Below, in pieces: positions 52,542-61,479 of a stretch of DNA of 64,000 nt. The DNA is taken from positions 36,409 through 100,408 of the forward strand of contig SVOJ01000008.1 in assembly GCA_015066385.1 (NCBI GenBank), written 5' to 3'. The notes below the pieces were generated by a model. That model made no database searches. It had not been told where the DNA came from and worked only from the letters and a program-made list of their open reading frames with translations. The stretch's first letter is position 1. Every line of letters begins with the position of its first letter. The DNA comes from Oscillospiraceae bacterium (GTDB taxonomy: Bacteria; Bacillota; Clostridia; Oscillospirales; Acutalibacteraceae). The translations under genes and the position numbers were made by a program.

Positions 52542-54458
52542 TCAATCCTCTGATGAATTGTCGATGTAGGTTATATCTTTAATGATGTTCTGTCCGCCTT
52601 TTCTGCCGAACCAGATGACTTTTACACCGTACTCGGGCAAGGTCTGCGGAACATCTCGTGCATCAAACTGTAAGCTTGTTTTCTTTTGCTGTAATGGTTT
52701 ATATTCCCCTTTGTATATGTCGGTAAAATATGCAAAGAAGTCGTAATCTGCCTGCAACCGTGTGAAGGCGGTGTGCGGGGTTTTGACAACTGCTTTCTGA
52801 TATTGCAGAAGATCCTGCAGCAGTGCGTTGTCATCGAAGTATAATTGCAGGAAGTCGACAATTTCACTGTAAAACAAATTGTATTCTCTGATGATTTTCA
52901 GGAAACTGCCTTCTTCAAGCGGCCATGTCAATTCCCCGAAATCGGGATCATAACAGGTAAGCGAGCCTTCATTTTGCAGAATTTCTTTGTATTTGCTTTC
53001 CAACCATGTACGGATTCTGCCGCAGATGGAGGCTGGATTGTTTTTTGCCCATGCAATCAGGTCGCAATAAAAATCCGTATAGCGGATCTTCTTTTCATGG
53101 TGCAGATAAATGGCAATGCACTGTAATAAACCTAAATTGTGAAAAGTTCTCACAAATACATGCAGGATGTTACAGGCAATCCAGTCTTCGCGGGAAAGTG
53201 TGGACGTGGAAACCACAATTTTTGAGTATTCGGGAATGCCTTGCCTGTTTGGCACAACATGGTATTGATGTTGTTCGGTGACGGCATATTCGATTTTATA
53301 TTTTTCAATGTAAGCGGGGTCGCTCATGATGGAATTGGTGAGCAATTCGCAGTTGAAAAAATTGATCGCCATGTGCTGACCGCATTCCAGAAGCTGTTCA
53401 ATGCCTTCTTTGAAACTGCAGTATGTTTCACCCGGCAAGCCTAAAATCAGTTCGGAATAGGTGGCAATGCCGTGTGAATTATAAAGATTCATGAGCTGCA
53501 GGAAATTTTCAAGCGGCATATTCTGTCGGTTGATACAACTGAGCGCTTCGCGGCTCATGGATTGGAATGACAGGGTTGCTCCTTTGCTCATGCCTGCTGC
53601 ATTCAGTTTTTTGTTGATGGCAAAAACCGTTTCGGGGTTGTTTTTGGAATAGGTTGCCTGAAACTTCTGCGGATAGCCCGTTTCCCTGTTTTTCTGCACC
53701 ACATATTCCACAATATCCATATCTCTTTCAAATAAGCCGAAATTCGAGTCCGAACTGTAGCAGTATTCAATTTTATGTTCTGCCATCCAGTCAATTTCCG
53801 CTTTTACGAGTGCGGTATCAAAAATTTTCATTTTGGATTTGATATTGCCCCAATCGCAGAAGGCACAACGGTTCGGACAGCCTCGGTTGGTTTCGAGAAC
53901 GGCTGAAAATTCCAGTTCTTCCTTTTCAATCAGCGGATCAAACAAACCGCTGAGATAAGGGGAAACACGGTTTGCAAAAACAGCGATTTTTTTATTAACA
54001 ACTTTCTGTCCGTTGGTATCCCTGTAAATAAGATTCGGCACATTTGCAATCTCTTCTTTGCCGCAAAGTGCCATCAGCAGCAGACGAAAACTCTCTTCGC
54101 CTTCACCTTGCAGGATGTAATCGACATAATCCGCCCGGGCAATTTCACTGTTTTCGTTGACCTGATGACCGCCGAATACGGTGATACACTGCGGGAACAT
54201 TTTTTTGACGGCTTGTGCAAAGGCTTTGTTGTATTCATAATTCCATACATAGCAGGAAAATCCGATCAGAAACGGATCCTGCAAAGATTTTACGGCGGTG
54301 TCAATGTCTTCTTTTTTATAGAAAAATGATTCAAAACGATATTCGTTGCGGATTTCTTCCGTATTGAAAGCATACGCGATCAGGCAGCCTGCCGCGTACG
54401 GAAAATAAACGGAATTACCGTATATTGAATTCGGTTGAACCATGTAAATGCTTCTCAT
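52542..54458 (-). CDS. Cobalamin-binding radical SAM protein 3
   Basis: 638 residues. B12-domain motifs are PFLIGFSCYVWNYEYN and TVFGGHQVNEN; the radical SAM Cys residues are 194, 198 and 201 (NRGCPNRCAFCDWG), followed by SNFGLFERD and ELILGLPGETYCSF, LTWPLEEGSFL and the closing VIWFGRKGG. It is a clear paralog of proteins 1 and 2 but the three differ at most positions, so the duplication is old and each may have its own substrate or step. AAGGA lies before the ATG, and a consensus promoter stands directly upstream. Confidence 0.92.
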   Translation of the reverse strand: MRSIYMVQPNSIYGNSVYFPYAAGCLIAYAFNTEEIRNEYRFESFFYKKEDIDTAVKSLQDPFLIGFSCYVWNYEYNKAFAQAVKKMFPQCITVFGGHQVNENSEIARADYVDYILQGEGEESFRLLLMALCGKEEIANVPNLIYRDTNGQKVVNKKIAVFANRVSPYLSGLFDPLIEKEELEFSAVLETNRGCPNRCAFCDWGNIKSKMKIFDTALVKAEIDWMAEHKIEYCYSSDSNFGLFERDMDIVEYVVQKNRETGYPQKFQATYSKNNPETVFAINKKLNAAGMSKGATLSFQSMSREALSCINRQNMPLENFLQLMNLYNSHGIATYSELILGLPGETYCSFKEGIEQLLECGQHMAINFFNCELLTNSIMSDPAYIEKYKIEYAVTEQHQYHVVPNRQGIPEYSKIVVSTSTLSREDWIACNILHVFVRTFHNLGLLQCIAIYLHHEKKIRYTDFYCDLIAWAKNNPASICGRIRTWLESKYKEILQNEGSLTCYDPDFGELTWPLEEGSFLKIIREYNLFYSEIVDFLQLYFDDNALLQDLLQYQKAVVKTPHTAFTRLQADYDFFAYFTDIYKGEYKPLQQKKTSLQFDARDVPQTLPEYGVKVIWFGRKGGQNIIKDITYIDNSSED

Positions 54459-54499
54459 TTTTAAATCCTTAATGTAAACATTATTTATTGTATTATAAC

Positions 54500-54528
54500 A
54501 TTATATCAATACCGTGTCTTAATGTCAA
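54500..54528 (-). promoter_or_regulatory. Consensus promoter of radical SAM proteins 3 and 2
   Basis: On the minus strand perfect TTGACA (54523-54528), 17-base spacer and perfect TATAAT (54500-54505). Confidence 0.92.
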
Positions 54529-54533
54529 TCATT

Positions 54534-55532
54534 TTACAGTTTTGCTTCGCTTATTGCATCAATGACTTTTTTGCCGACACGGAACAGATTTTCCATTGCC
54601 GCGGCGAAAATATCTGCCGATTCCATGTCGTCATCGGAGTCAAATGCGGCACCCGACTGTGTCCCCCACAATGATTCGGGGGTTAGTCCGCTTGTGAACA
54701 CATCTATGTTGACCGAGGCGCGCAAGGCAATAAAGCGATGCAGTAAGCCGTATCTGTCCAACGCCACTGCCAAAGGGGCCTCTTCCATTTCGGCGCATAC
54801 AAACGAGTCGGGTGTTCCGTAGGTTTCGGTCATTTTTACGGCATTTTTGTGGTCATGGATGCCTTTCCAATAGTTGTCCCCCGAGAGAGTGGTGCCTTTG
54901 ATCACCTTCGGTTCGCGCATTGCCCAATCGGCACGATTGAACTCGTCTGCCATGAACGTGCGGGTCTTTTCGGTGGTGTGCAAGGGGGTGTCTTTGACGA
55001 GATTATATATTTTTTCCGTCAATTCTTTGTTAAGAATTCTGTAAGCAGTGCTGTCGTAAACGGGGTTGTGAAACCATGTGTTTTCGGTATCGGGTGCAAG
55101 ATCCCGTGCATCGGCATGGTGGCCGAGGTCAAAGTCCACGGCGGCAGAGATGACAAACACATCTCCCATCACGGTCGATCCGATTGCTGAGCCTGCACAG
55201 CCGACACTGATGATGTAAGCGTCAGAAAAGTCAAAACGCGGGTCATGTAAAACAGCACAAAGACCCAACACTGCATTCACTTTGCCGCAACCTGTTACAT
55301 ACAGCGCGATGCCGTCTTTGACATACAGTTTATGCCCCGGAAAACCGCCGTCGATGGTGTATTGTGCACCGCCTTTGCAGTAGTGTTCGTAAAAGAATTG
55401 CGCTTCGCCGGGGAAGTCGCCCGTCATTTCACCGTTTTCAAATTTCGGAAGAATCAGCACTTTGACACGGATGACCTCTTGTTTTGTGTGCGGCGCGGGA
55501 CATGCGGTATTGTTTTTGTGTAAATTAAACAT
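54534..55532 (-). CDS. Purine nucleoside permease (NUP)-like protein, nucleoside-phosphorylase fold
   Basis: 332 residues. The body KVLILPKFENGEMTGDFPGEAQFFYEHY, LYVTGCGKVNAVLGLCAVLHDPRFDFSDAYIISVGCAGSAIGSTVMGDVFVISAAVDFDLGHHAD, the central TLSGDNYWKG and late EMEEAPLAVALDRYG match the NUP family, named for fungal nucleoside uptake but built on the nucleoside phosphorylase fold. There is no membrane segment, so an intracellular phosphorylase or hydrolase is more likely than a carrier. It is the last gene of the six-gene operon, starting 5 bases after the amidohydrolase stop with GGTGGAAG inside that gene's end. No terminator before the next promoter. Confidence 0.88.
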   Translation of the reverse strand: MFNLHKNNTACPAPHTKQEVIRVKVLILPKFENGEMTGDFPGEAQFFYEHYCKGGAQYTIDGGFPGHKLYVKDGIALYVTGCGKVNAVLGLCAVLHDPRFDFSDAYIISVGCAGSAIGSTVMGDVFVISAAVDFDLGHHADARDLAPDTENTWFHNPVYDSTAYRILNKELTEKIYNLVKDTPLHTTEKTRTFMADEFNRADWAMREPKVIKGTTLSGDNYWKGIHDHKNAVKMTETYGTPDSFVCAEMEEAPLAVALDRYGLLHRFIALRASVNIDVFTSGLTPESLWGTQSGAAFDSDDDMESADIFAAAMENLFRVGKKVIDAISEAKL

Positions 55533-55537
55533 TTCTT

Positions 55538-56404
55538 TTAATCTTCCACCATGTTTTTGATTTTCGCCAAGTCGGGTAAATCTGCAAAGTGATAGAAATT
55601 TACGGCATTTTCACCCAGAAATCTGCGTTTGTTTTCTTCGGAAATTTCGGTTGTTTTTTCAATAAAATCAAGGCTCATTTTGTAGGTGATGGCTGTCATG
55701 GTGCGCGGATAGTCACTGCCCCACATGAGTTTTTCAAAGCCGACAATTTCAGCCGCTTGGTTGATTGCGTTCACTGCGGACGGATAGGGGTAGAATTCGT
55801 CATTGAAAAGCCATGTGATGCCGCCGCTTTCGATGAACACGTTCTTGTTGGTTGCAAGTTTGATTTGTTCCAACCAGTTTTCCCTTGTGACCATGCCGAA
55901 ATGACCGATTGCAATTTTTAAGTCGGGGAACAGGTCAATGATTTTCTGCATCATGTCGGTCTGCTCGTTGCCGTCGGCAAGGTCAACGGAAATGAATTTG
56001 TCGTGTTCGGCGGCAATTCTGAACGGCTCCATGTGATGGAGCAGATTTTTATTCTGCAGTCTGCCTGCACAGATTTTAATACCGTCGAAGCCGCTTATAT
56101 CTCCGAGCGGTTTTTCTTCGTACAAAGCACAGATTTTAATGCGCTTGCTTTTGCAGGTGAGCAGATATTCATCCTGATTGCCGTCAATATATTCCTGCGT
56201 GATGACCGCGCCATGCACGCCTGCATAGTCCATATTGGCAAGAAAACGCTCTGCCGTGTTTTGGCCGTCGGTCATGTAAGGCGGTAACATCTGCTTGATC
56301 TCACCACCGAAATCGCTTTTTCCGCCGCCGATATCATAAACGGGTTTGCCGTTTACGATTCCGTTTTGCTTTTTCCACAAATGAGCATGTGCATCAATAA
56401 TCAT
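55538..56404 (-). CDS. Amidohydrolase-2 family metal-dependent hydrolase (lactonase-like)
   Basis: 288 residues, TIM barrel. MIIDAHAHLWKK gives the first metal pair (HxH); KIAIGHFGM and MWGSDYPRTM supply the later His and Asp. GDISGFDGIKICAG and the conserved WGSDYP are typical of L-fucono- and L-rhamnono-lactonases and 2-pyrone-dicarboxylate lactonase. In this operon, after two dehydrogenases and before an aldonate-type dehydratase, lactone hydrolysis is the natural role (inference). Its ATG overlaps the uxaA-like stop (ATGA). Confidence 0.88.
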   Translation of the reverse strand: MIIDAHAHLWKKQNGIVNGKPVYDIGGGKSDFGGEIKQMLPPYMTDGQNTAERFLANMDYAGVHGAVITQEYIDGNQDEYLLTCKSKRIKICALYEEKPLGDISGFDGIKICAGRLQNKNLLHHMEPFRIAAEHDKFISVDLADGNEQTDMMQKIIDLFPDLKIAIGHFGMVTRENWLEQIKLATNKNVFIESGGITWLFNDEFYPYPSAVNAINQAAEIVGFEKLMWGSDYPRTMTAITYKMSLDFIEKTTEISEENKRRFLGENAVNFYHFADLPDLAKIKNMVED

Positions 56405-57774
56405 AATGTCACCCCGTCCTTGAAAATGGCAATTTCGCGGTTGCCGTAAAGTTCGTTTTTGGTTTTCTCGCCGTCTGCGACCCGCCTGATGAGAGCAAGC
56501 AATTCTTCGGCTTTTTCGTCTTTTTCAAAACCGAATGCCGAATAGTCGATCCAGTGTTTCTTTTTGGTTGCAATATGATCATTGGAGGCAATTTTGATGG
56601 TCGGTACCGCACCGCCCAAAGGTGTGCCTCTGCCCGTTGTGAACAGCACAAGATGACAGCCGACCGCCGCGAGATTGGTAACGGAAACAATGTCATTGCC
56701 CGGGCCGTTGAGAAGATTAAGACCTGCTGTTTTGATTGTGTCACCGTAATCGAGCACATCCGTCACGGGTGCTGTGCCGCCTTTCTGAATGCAACCGAGG
56801 GATTTTTCCTCAAGGGTTGTGATGCCGCCGTCCTTGTTGCCGGGGGAGGGATTTTCGGACACGGGCTGATTGTGGTCTTTAAAATATTGTTTGAAATTGT
56901 TGATGAGTGCAACGCTTCTGTTGAAAACGTCTTCGTTTATGCATCTTCGGAACAGTACGGTTTCCGCACCGAACATTTCGGGCACTTCCGTCAAAACCGC
57001 ACTCGCTCCCATGGCACACAGTTCATCGGTCACTTTGCCGACAATCGCATTGGCGGTGATGCCCGAAAAACCGTCCGAGCCGCCGCATTTGAGCCCGATT
57101 TTTAATTTTGAAACGGGAACTTCCTGCCTTTTGTCTTCGGCTGCACTTTTCTTTAATTCTTCAATCAGTTTTATGCCTTCTGCAATCTCGTCTTCGCAAT
57201 CCTGTGCCGACAAAAATTTTACCCTCTGCACATCCCATGTACCAAGTATTTTCTGCATTTCGCTGATGTTGTTATTTTCGCAACCGAGCCCCAACACAAG
57301 CACACCGCCCGCATTGGGATGATTGATCAGCCCCCGCAGAATCAGTTGGGTGATTTTCATGTCATCGCCCAATTGACTGCAACCGTAGGGATGCGAAAAA
57401 CAGATTGCGCCCGTTTTTTCGCTTAAAATTTTTGCAACGCTGTTCACGCAGCCCACCGTCGGCACAATGAAAACATCATTGCGGATGCCGATGTCCCCGT
57501 TCTTACGCACAAAAGCACGGATGGTGAACGGCTCTTTGGGTGTCAAAAATTCAAAATCGGGATTGTATTCGTAAGTAAGAATATCCCCCAATTTGGTTTT
57601 CATGTTGTGCGAATGCACTTTATCGCCTTTTGCGATATCTTCGGTCGCAATGCCGATCGGATAGCCGTATTTGATAATATCCGCACCTTGCGATATGTCA
57701 CACAAGGCAATTTTGTGCCCTGTTTGCAGGTCAACGCAGACATTGTCTTTTTCGTTGATTAAGAAAGGTTCCAT
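56401..57774 (-). CDS. UxaA-family altronate/sugar-acid dehydratase
   Basis: 457 residues. The N-terminal SAF-like domain (1-95: KGDKVHSHNMKTKLGD) is followed by the long dehydratase domain: FIVPTVGCVNSVAKILSEK, CFSHPYGCSQLGDD, GGVLVLGLGCENN, LKIGLKCGGSDGFSGITANAIVG, VLTEVPEMFGAE and, at the end, TTGRGTPLGGAVPTIKIASN. The family contains altronate and galactarate dehydratases (iron-dependent). It overlaps the UxaB-like gene by 16 bases, with AAAGGAAAC as ribosome site. Likely dehydrates an aldonate or hexonate to a 2-keto-3-deoxy acid. Confidence 0.92.
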   Translation of the reverse strand: MEPFLINEKDNVCVDLQTGHKIALCDISQGADIIKYGYPIGIATEDIAKGDKVHSHNMKTKLGDILTYEYNPDFEFLTPKEPFTIRAFVRKNGDIGIRNDVFIVPTVGCVNSVAKILSEKTGAICFSHPYGCSQLGDDMKITQLILRGLINHPNAGGVLVLGLGCENNNISEMQKILGTWDVQRVKFLSAQDCEDEIAEGIKLIEELKKSAAEDKRQEVPVSKLKIGLKCGGSDGFSGITANAIVGKVTDELCAMGASAVLTEVPEMFGAETVLFRRCINEDVFNRSVALINNFKQYFKDHNQPVSENPSPGNKDGGITTLEEKSLGCIQKGGTAPVTDVLDYGDTIKTAGLNLLNGPGNDIVSVTNLAAVGCHLVLFTTGRGTPLGGAVPTIKIASNDHIATKKKHWIDYSAFGFEKDEKAEELLALIRRVADGEKTKNELYGNREIAIFKDGVTL

Positions 57775-59072
57775 TGCATTGTTTCCTTTGCACCGAGTGT
57801 TTCAATTTTGTTGTAATAATCGCTTACGATTTTCTCCATGTCGGACAAATCCGTCTGCCATAGTGCGGTGTTTTTGAGAATATCCGCAATGCTGTCTTTT
57901 TGCATTGTGTCAATCACATTCTGTGCATCTTCGGGTGTATCATTTTTGTAGAAATAAATGAGATATGCCAAAGACAGCGACAGATGCTTCGGATAAACGC
58001 CGTTTTGCTCTTTGTATTCGAGGATGGTGGGCAGCACCCGCACCGCAAATTTGCTGACGGAATTGAGTGCAATGGAACGCCATTTGTGCTGAATAAACGG
58101 ATTGCGGAAGCGGTCAAACACGCTGTTTGCAAACGAAACACTTTCTTCTGTTTTGCCGATGGTCGGCAGAATTTCTTGTTTCATGCAGGTGTTCAAGAAG
58201 ATGCTTGTCAGTTCATTTTTCATCGCTTCGCCGACCGTTTCGATCCCTGCAAGAAGTGCACCTGCCACGAGGGACGTGTGTGCACCGTTTAAAATCCGCA
58301 CTTTGATTTTTTTGTAAGGTTTTGCATCGTCTGTCCATATTACATTGAAGCCTGCTTTTTGCAGGGGCAGCTCGTTTTCAAAATTGCCTTCAATGACCCA
58401 CAGATGGAAAATTTCCGCTGTGTCGAGAAATTTGTCTTCGGGGTGCTTGTCCTTTGCTTCATCGTTGGGATATCCCGTTACGATTCTGTCAACGAGTGTG
58501 TTGGCAAAGGTGTTTTCGGTTTTAATCCAGTTTGCAAACCCGTCTTCAAGATTCCACAATTCTGCATACTGCAAAACGCATTTTTTGAGTGCATCGCCGT
58601 TGTTGTCAATCAGTTCACACGGCATAATAATAAACCCGCCGAGGTTATTTTTGTATCTTCTGTAAAGCAATTGTGTCAGTTTCGCAGGGAATCCAGTACA
58701 GGGCTTGTCATCAAATCGGCAACTTTCGTCAAAGGCAATTCCCGCTTCCGTGGTGTTGGAAACAATAAAACGAAAATCGGGATTGTCGGCAAGTGCCATG
58801 TAAGAATCAAAATCCTTGTAAGGGTCAACGCATCTTGCAATGGATTCTATGTAAGTGTGTTCGTTTATGATCTCGCCGTCCTGAATGCCTCTTGCATACA
58901 GATTGTATTTGCAGTTTTGTTCATTCAGCAGTGCACATTTGCCGCCGGCTCTCGGCTGCACGACGACCGCTTTGCCGTCATAAATCCCTGCTTGGTTCAT
59001 CTTGTGCAGAAAATAATCAAAAAATCCGCGCAGGAAATTACCTTCCCCGAACTGAATCACTGTTTCTTTCAT
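57759..59072 (-). CDS. UxaB/mannitol-dehydrogenase-family oxidoreductase (tagaturonate reductase-like)
   Basis: 437 residues. The Rossmann N-terminus is KETVIQFGEGNFLRGFFDYFLHKMNQ, with FRFIVSNTTEAGIAFDE, GFIIMPCELIDNNGDALKKCV and the catalytic-domain KIRVLNGAHTSLVAGALLAG (Lys, Asn and His site of long-chain mannitol dehydrogenases). Tagaturonate reductase (altronate oxidoreductase) fits best with the adjoining UxaA. The ATG at 59072 follows AGGTGA at 6 bases; a GTG at 59081 is in frame. It starts just past the end of the Zn-dehydrogenase gene, with a 2-base reach. Confidence 0.9.
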   Translation of the reverse strand: MKETVIQFGEGNFLRGFFDYFLHKMNQAGIYDGKAVVVQPRAGGKCALLNEQNCKYNLYARGIQDGEIINEHTYIESIARCVDPYKDFDSYMALADNPDFRFIVSNTTEAGIAFDESCRFDDKPCTGFPAKLTQLLYRRYKNNLGGFIIMPCELIDNNGDALKKCVLQYAELWNLEDGFANWIKTENTFANTLVDRIVTGYPNDEAKDKHPEDKFLDTAEIFHLWVIEGNFENELPLQKAGFNVIWTDDAKPYKKIKVRILNGAHTSLVAGALLAGIETVGEAMKNELTSIFLNTCMKQEILPTIGKTEESVSFANSVFDRFRNPFIQHKWRSIALNSVSKFAVRVLPTILEYKEQNGVYPKHLSLSLAYLIYFYKNDTPEDAQNVIDTMQKDSIADILKNTALWQTDLSDMEKIVSDYYNKIETLGAKETMQWNLS

Positions 59073-59073
59073 G

Positions 59074-60093
59074 TCAGTCACCTATTTTAATCAGAAGTTT
59101 GGCAAGGGTTCCGTCGTTATGCTGCAGTGCCTTGAATGCATCCAAAGCATCGTTTATTTCATAAATGCCGCTGACCATTTTCATCACATCCGCTTTGCCC
59201 GCAGCCACAAGGTCAATGTTGTTGATGAAGTCATCTTTCAGTGCATTGCGGCTGCCGTGGATGTTGAGTTCTTTTTTGAGGATAACGGAATGGTTGAAAG
59301 CGGTTTCACGTTTTCCGTTGCCGATGAGAATGATGTTGCCTGCAAAAGCGGCATTTTCAATGCAAGCCAAAAATGTTTCGGGTGCACCGCAGGCTTCAAT
59401 GCAGACATCAAAGCCGTGTCCGTCCGTGAATTCTTTGGTGAAGTCTTCAAGGGATTGCTGTTTGGTGTTCACAACCGCATCTGCACCATATTCGCTTGCA
59501 AGGGTAAGACGATTTTCAAGAATGTCCGCAACGGCAATTTTGTTGCACTTCTGTTTTGCCGCAAGAAGTGCAAACAGACCGATGGGGCCTGCCCCGACAA
59601 CAAGCACATTGTCGGTTTTTTTGATAGCGGCACGGGAAACAGCATGCTGTGAAATGGAAAACGGTTCAATAAGGGCAAGTTCTTGTGCAGACAGCCCTTT
59701 GCCGTCATAAATTCGTTCAACGGGCATGGAAATGTATTCGCAGAAAGCACCGTCACGCTGTACCCCCATGGTCCGGTTGTCCGTACAACAGTTCACAAAT
59801 CCGCGTTCGCAGCTGTAGCAAGACCCGCAGTTGAAATACGGATTGCAGGTGACGATGTCGCCTGCTTTAAGATTCTTGTCATTTTCGGGAATGCATACGA
59901 TTTCGGCAGAAAATTCATGCCCCGGAATACGCGGATAGGTCGTAAACGGCTGATTGCCCGTAAACGATGCCACATCCGCACCGCAGATGCCCACATATTT
60001 TACTTTCAGCAGTACTTCGCCCTTTTTGACTTCGGGCATCGGGATTTCACGGATTTCTATTTCATTCGGATTCGCAATGACGATCGCTTTCAT
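59074..60093 (-). CDS. Zinc-dependent medium-chain alcohol/sugar dehydrogenase
   Basis: 339 residues. Catalytic zinc residues are in YVGICGADVASF and IPGHEFSAEIV; the structural zinc lobe is CGSCYSCERGFVNCC (four Cys); cofactor binding is VLVVGAGPIGLFALLAAKQ. It resembles L-threonine, sorbitol and L-galactonate/idonate 5-dehydrogenases. In the operon it may oxidise a secondary hydroxyl of a sugar acid. The ATG at 60093 follows GAGGAAGG; the extension to 60111 is the end of the upstream gene. Confidence 0.93.
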   Translation of the reverse strand: MKAIVIANPNEIEIREIPMPEVKKGEVLLKVKYVGICGADVASFTGNQPFTTYPRIPGHEFSAEIVCIPENDKNLKAGDIVTCNPYFNCGSCYSCERGFVNCCTDNRTMGVQRDGAFCEYISMPVERIYDGKGLSAQELALIEPFSISQHAVSRAAIKKTDNVLVVGAGPIGLFALLAAKQKCNKIAVADILENRLTLASEYGADAVVNTKQQSLEDFTKEFTDGHGFDVCIEACGAPETFLACIENAAFAGNIILIGNGKRETAFNHSVILKKELNIHGSRNALKDDFINNIDLVAAGKADVMKMVSGIYEINDALDAFKALQHNDGTLAKLLIKIGD

Positions 60094-60094
60094 T

Positions 60095-61300
60095 TTATTT
60101 GCCTTCCTCAATATATTTTTTGTTCCAGATGATGCCCGTTTTCAGCGGGGCACCCTTGCAGAAAATTTTGTTTTCGTATGCAAAAAGGGGATCTTTGATA
60201 AATTCGTCTTTGTCAATCAATTCAACCACCTCGTCATAGCGGCTGTTTACGAGCACTTCAATTGCCTTTTCCATGTGTGCCTGACGGAAATTGATGGATG
60301 CAAAAATCAGATGGTTTTCAAACCCGAACGGCATGGTGTCGTAGGTCACCTGCGGGCCTAATGAGAAACTGTTGTAAATGCCGTTGCAACCGAGCACCTT
60401 GTACTGAAAAGCGATTCTGTGCTCTGTATCCGAACCGCTTGTGCCGACAAATAGGGTGGCTCTGCCGCCGATTTTCTCCATAATCCTTGCGGCGGTTTCT
60501 TCTTCGGAAAGTCCGCTTGTGCAAAGGTAATCCGCTTGTGTAATTTCTTTGGAAAAGGTAACTTTTTTGGAAGATTCGTCACTTCTGCCCACAAAAAGGA
60601 TCTGTGCGGACGGGTGATGTCTTCTGATCTGATCGGCAATGAACAGCCCCGTCATGCCCAGACCGAATATGACCGTTCTTGCAAAAATATTTTCTTTTGC
60701 CAATGCACGGGCTTGGGTTTCACTGCACTTGTGTTTATGCATTTCCACACGGAAATTCTGTGCTTCGCCCAGGTCTTCCATGCGTTCAAGCTGGAAAATC
60801 GCGCAGGCATAAGGGTCGGCAAAGGACAATCTTTTTGCAACCGATAAGGGTAGTTTTGTAAGGTTTTCATACTGTTGCGGCAGGTGCAGAAGCATATCGG
60901 GATTAAAATAGTTTTTGTCGCAGAACAGACCGTCTGCCCCGTCGCAACCGTACTCAAAATAGGTTTCGTCTTCGGTGTATCTTGTCGGATCCCAACTGTC
61001 ACCGCCGCGGATGAGCACAATGGCAAATCGGTTTTCGGAAGGGACCCACACAACTCCCTCATGTCCGTTTATGAGTCTGTTTTCGCCCGCAGGGAATTTG
61101 GCTCCGAGTTTGTGCTCTCTGCCCATTTTCATCAGTTCAAAGTCCGTTCCGCAAAAGCCCTGAAAAACAGGGAAGGATTCAACGCCTTTTTGCAACGGTT
61201 CACCGCGAAGCCGCCGGCGTTCGGGATTTATAAGATAGATTTCTCCGTACCGGATCGGCAAATCTGCATCATTTTGAAAATATGTACCGTGCGTTTTCAT
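60095..61300 (-). CDS. Medium-chain dehydrogenase, glucose-dehydrogenase-like
   Basis: 401 residues, divergent MDR. The N-terminal domain keeps VFQGFCGTDFELMKMG and LINGHEGVVWV (catalytic Cys and GHE), as in archaeal glucose 1-dehydrogenases; the cofactor loop is VIFGLGMTGLFIADQI, a variant of GxGxxG. No structural zinc lobe is visible. It may oxidise an aldose or nucleoside-derived sugar to the lactone that the amidohydrolase would open (inference). The ATG at 61300 is preceded by AAGGTGATTCC; the opening to 61468 has no family residues. It is the first gene of the operon. Confidence 0.85.
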   Translation of the reverse strand: MKTHGTYFQNDADLPIRYGEIYLINPERRRLRGEPLQKGVESFPVFQGFCGTDFELMKMGREHKLGAKFPAGENRLINGHEGVVWVPSENRFAIVLIRGGDSWDPTRYTEDETYFEYGCDGADGLFCDKNYFNPDMLLHLPQQYENLTKLPLSVAKRLSFADPYACAIFQLERMEDLGEAQNFRVEMHKHKCSETQARALAKENIFARTVIFGLGMTGLFIADQIRRHHPSAQILFVGRSDESSKKVTFSKEITQADYLCTSGLSEEETAARIMEKIGGRATLFVGTSGSDTEHRIAFQYKVLGCNGIYNSFSLGPQVTYDTMPFGFENHLIFASINFRQAHMEKAIEVLVNSRYDEVVELIDKDEFIKDPLFAYENKIFCKGAPLKTGIIWNKKYIEEGK

Positions 61301-61335
61301 GGAATCACCTTGTATATCAGATTTTATCTCTGAAT

Positions 61336-61364
61336 ATGTTATCACATATGCCGCGTTTTGTAAA
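61336..61364 (-). promoter_or_regulatory. Probable promoter of the six-gene sugar-acid operon
   Basis: On the minus strand TTTACA (61359-61364), 17-base spacer, TAACAT (61336-61341), about 35 bases before the start at 61300. Confidence 0.55.
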
Positions 61365-61392
61365 TAAATATCAGCAATTTGCTGTAATAAAT

Positions 61393-61423
61393 AAAAAAGG
61401 GGACTGTTTTTCTTGCAGCCCCC
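61393..61423 (-). terminator. Terminator of nadE
   Basis: On the minus strand GGGGCTG, loop, CAGTCCCC then TTTTTTATTT. Confidence 0.8.
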
Positions 61424-61479
61424 TGTGTGTTGTTTAATGTGTTGAACAGATGCAGAAATAATCTGCAAATATTGCAGTT

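Noticed and set aside
45243..54458. RiPP (modified peptide) biosynthesis cluster around the radical SAM genes
   Set aside because: No short precursor gene with a leader, no peptidase or dedicated peptide exporter and no RRE-type domain is seen; sugar-type neighbours favour a glycan or lipid substrate.
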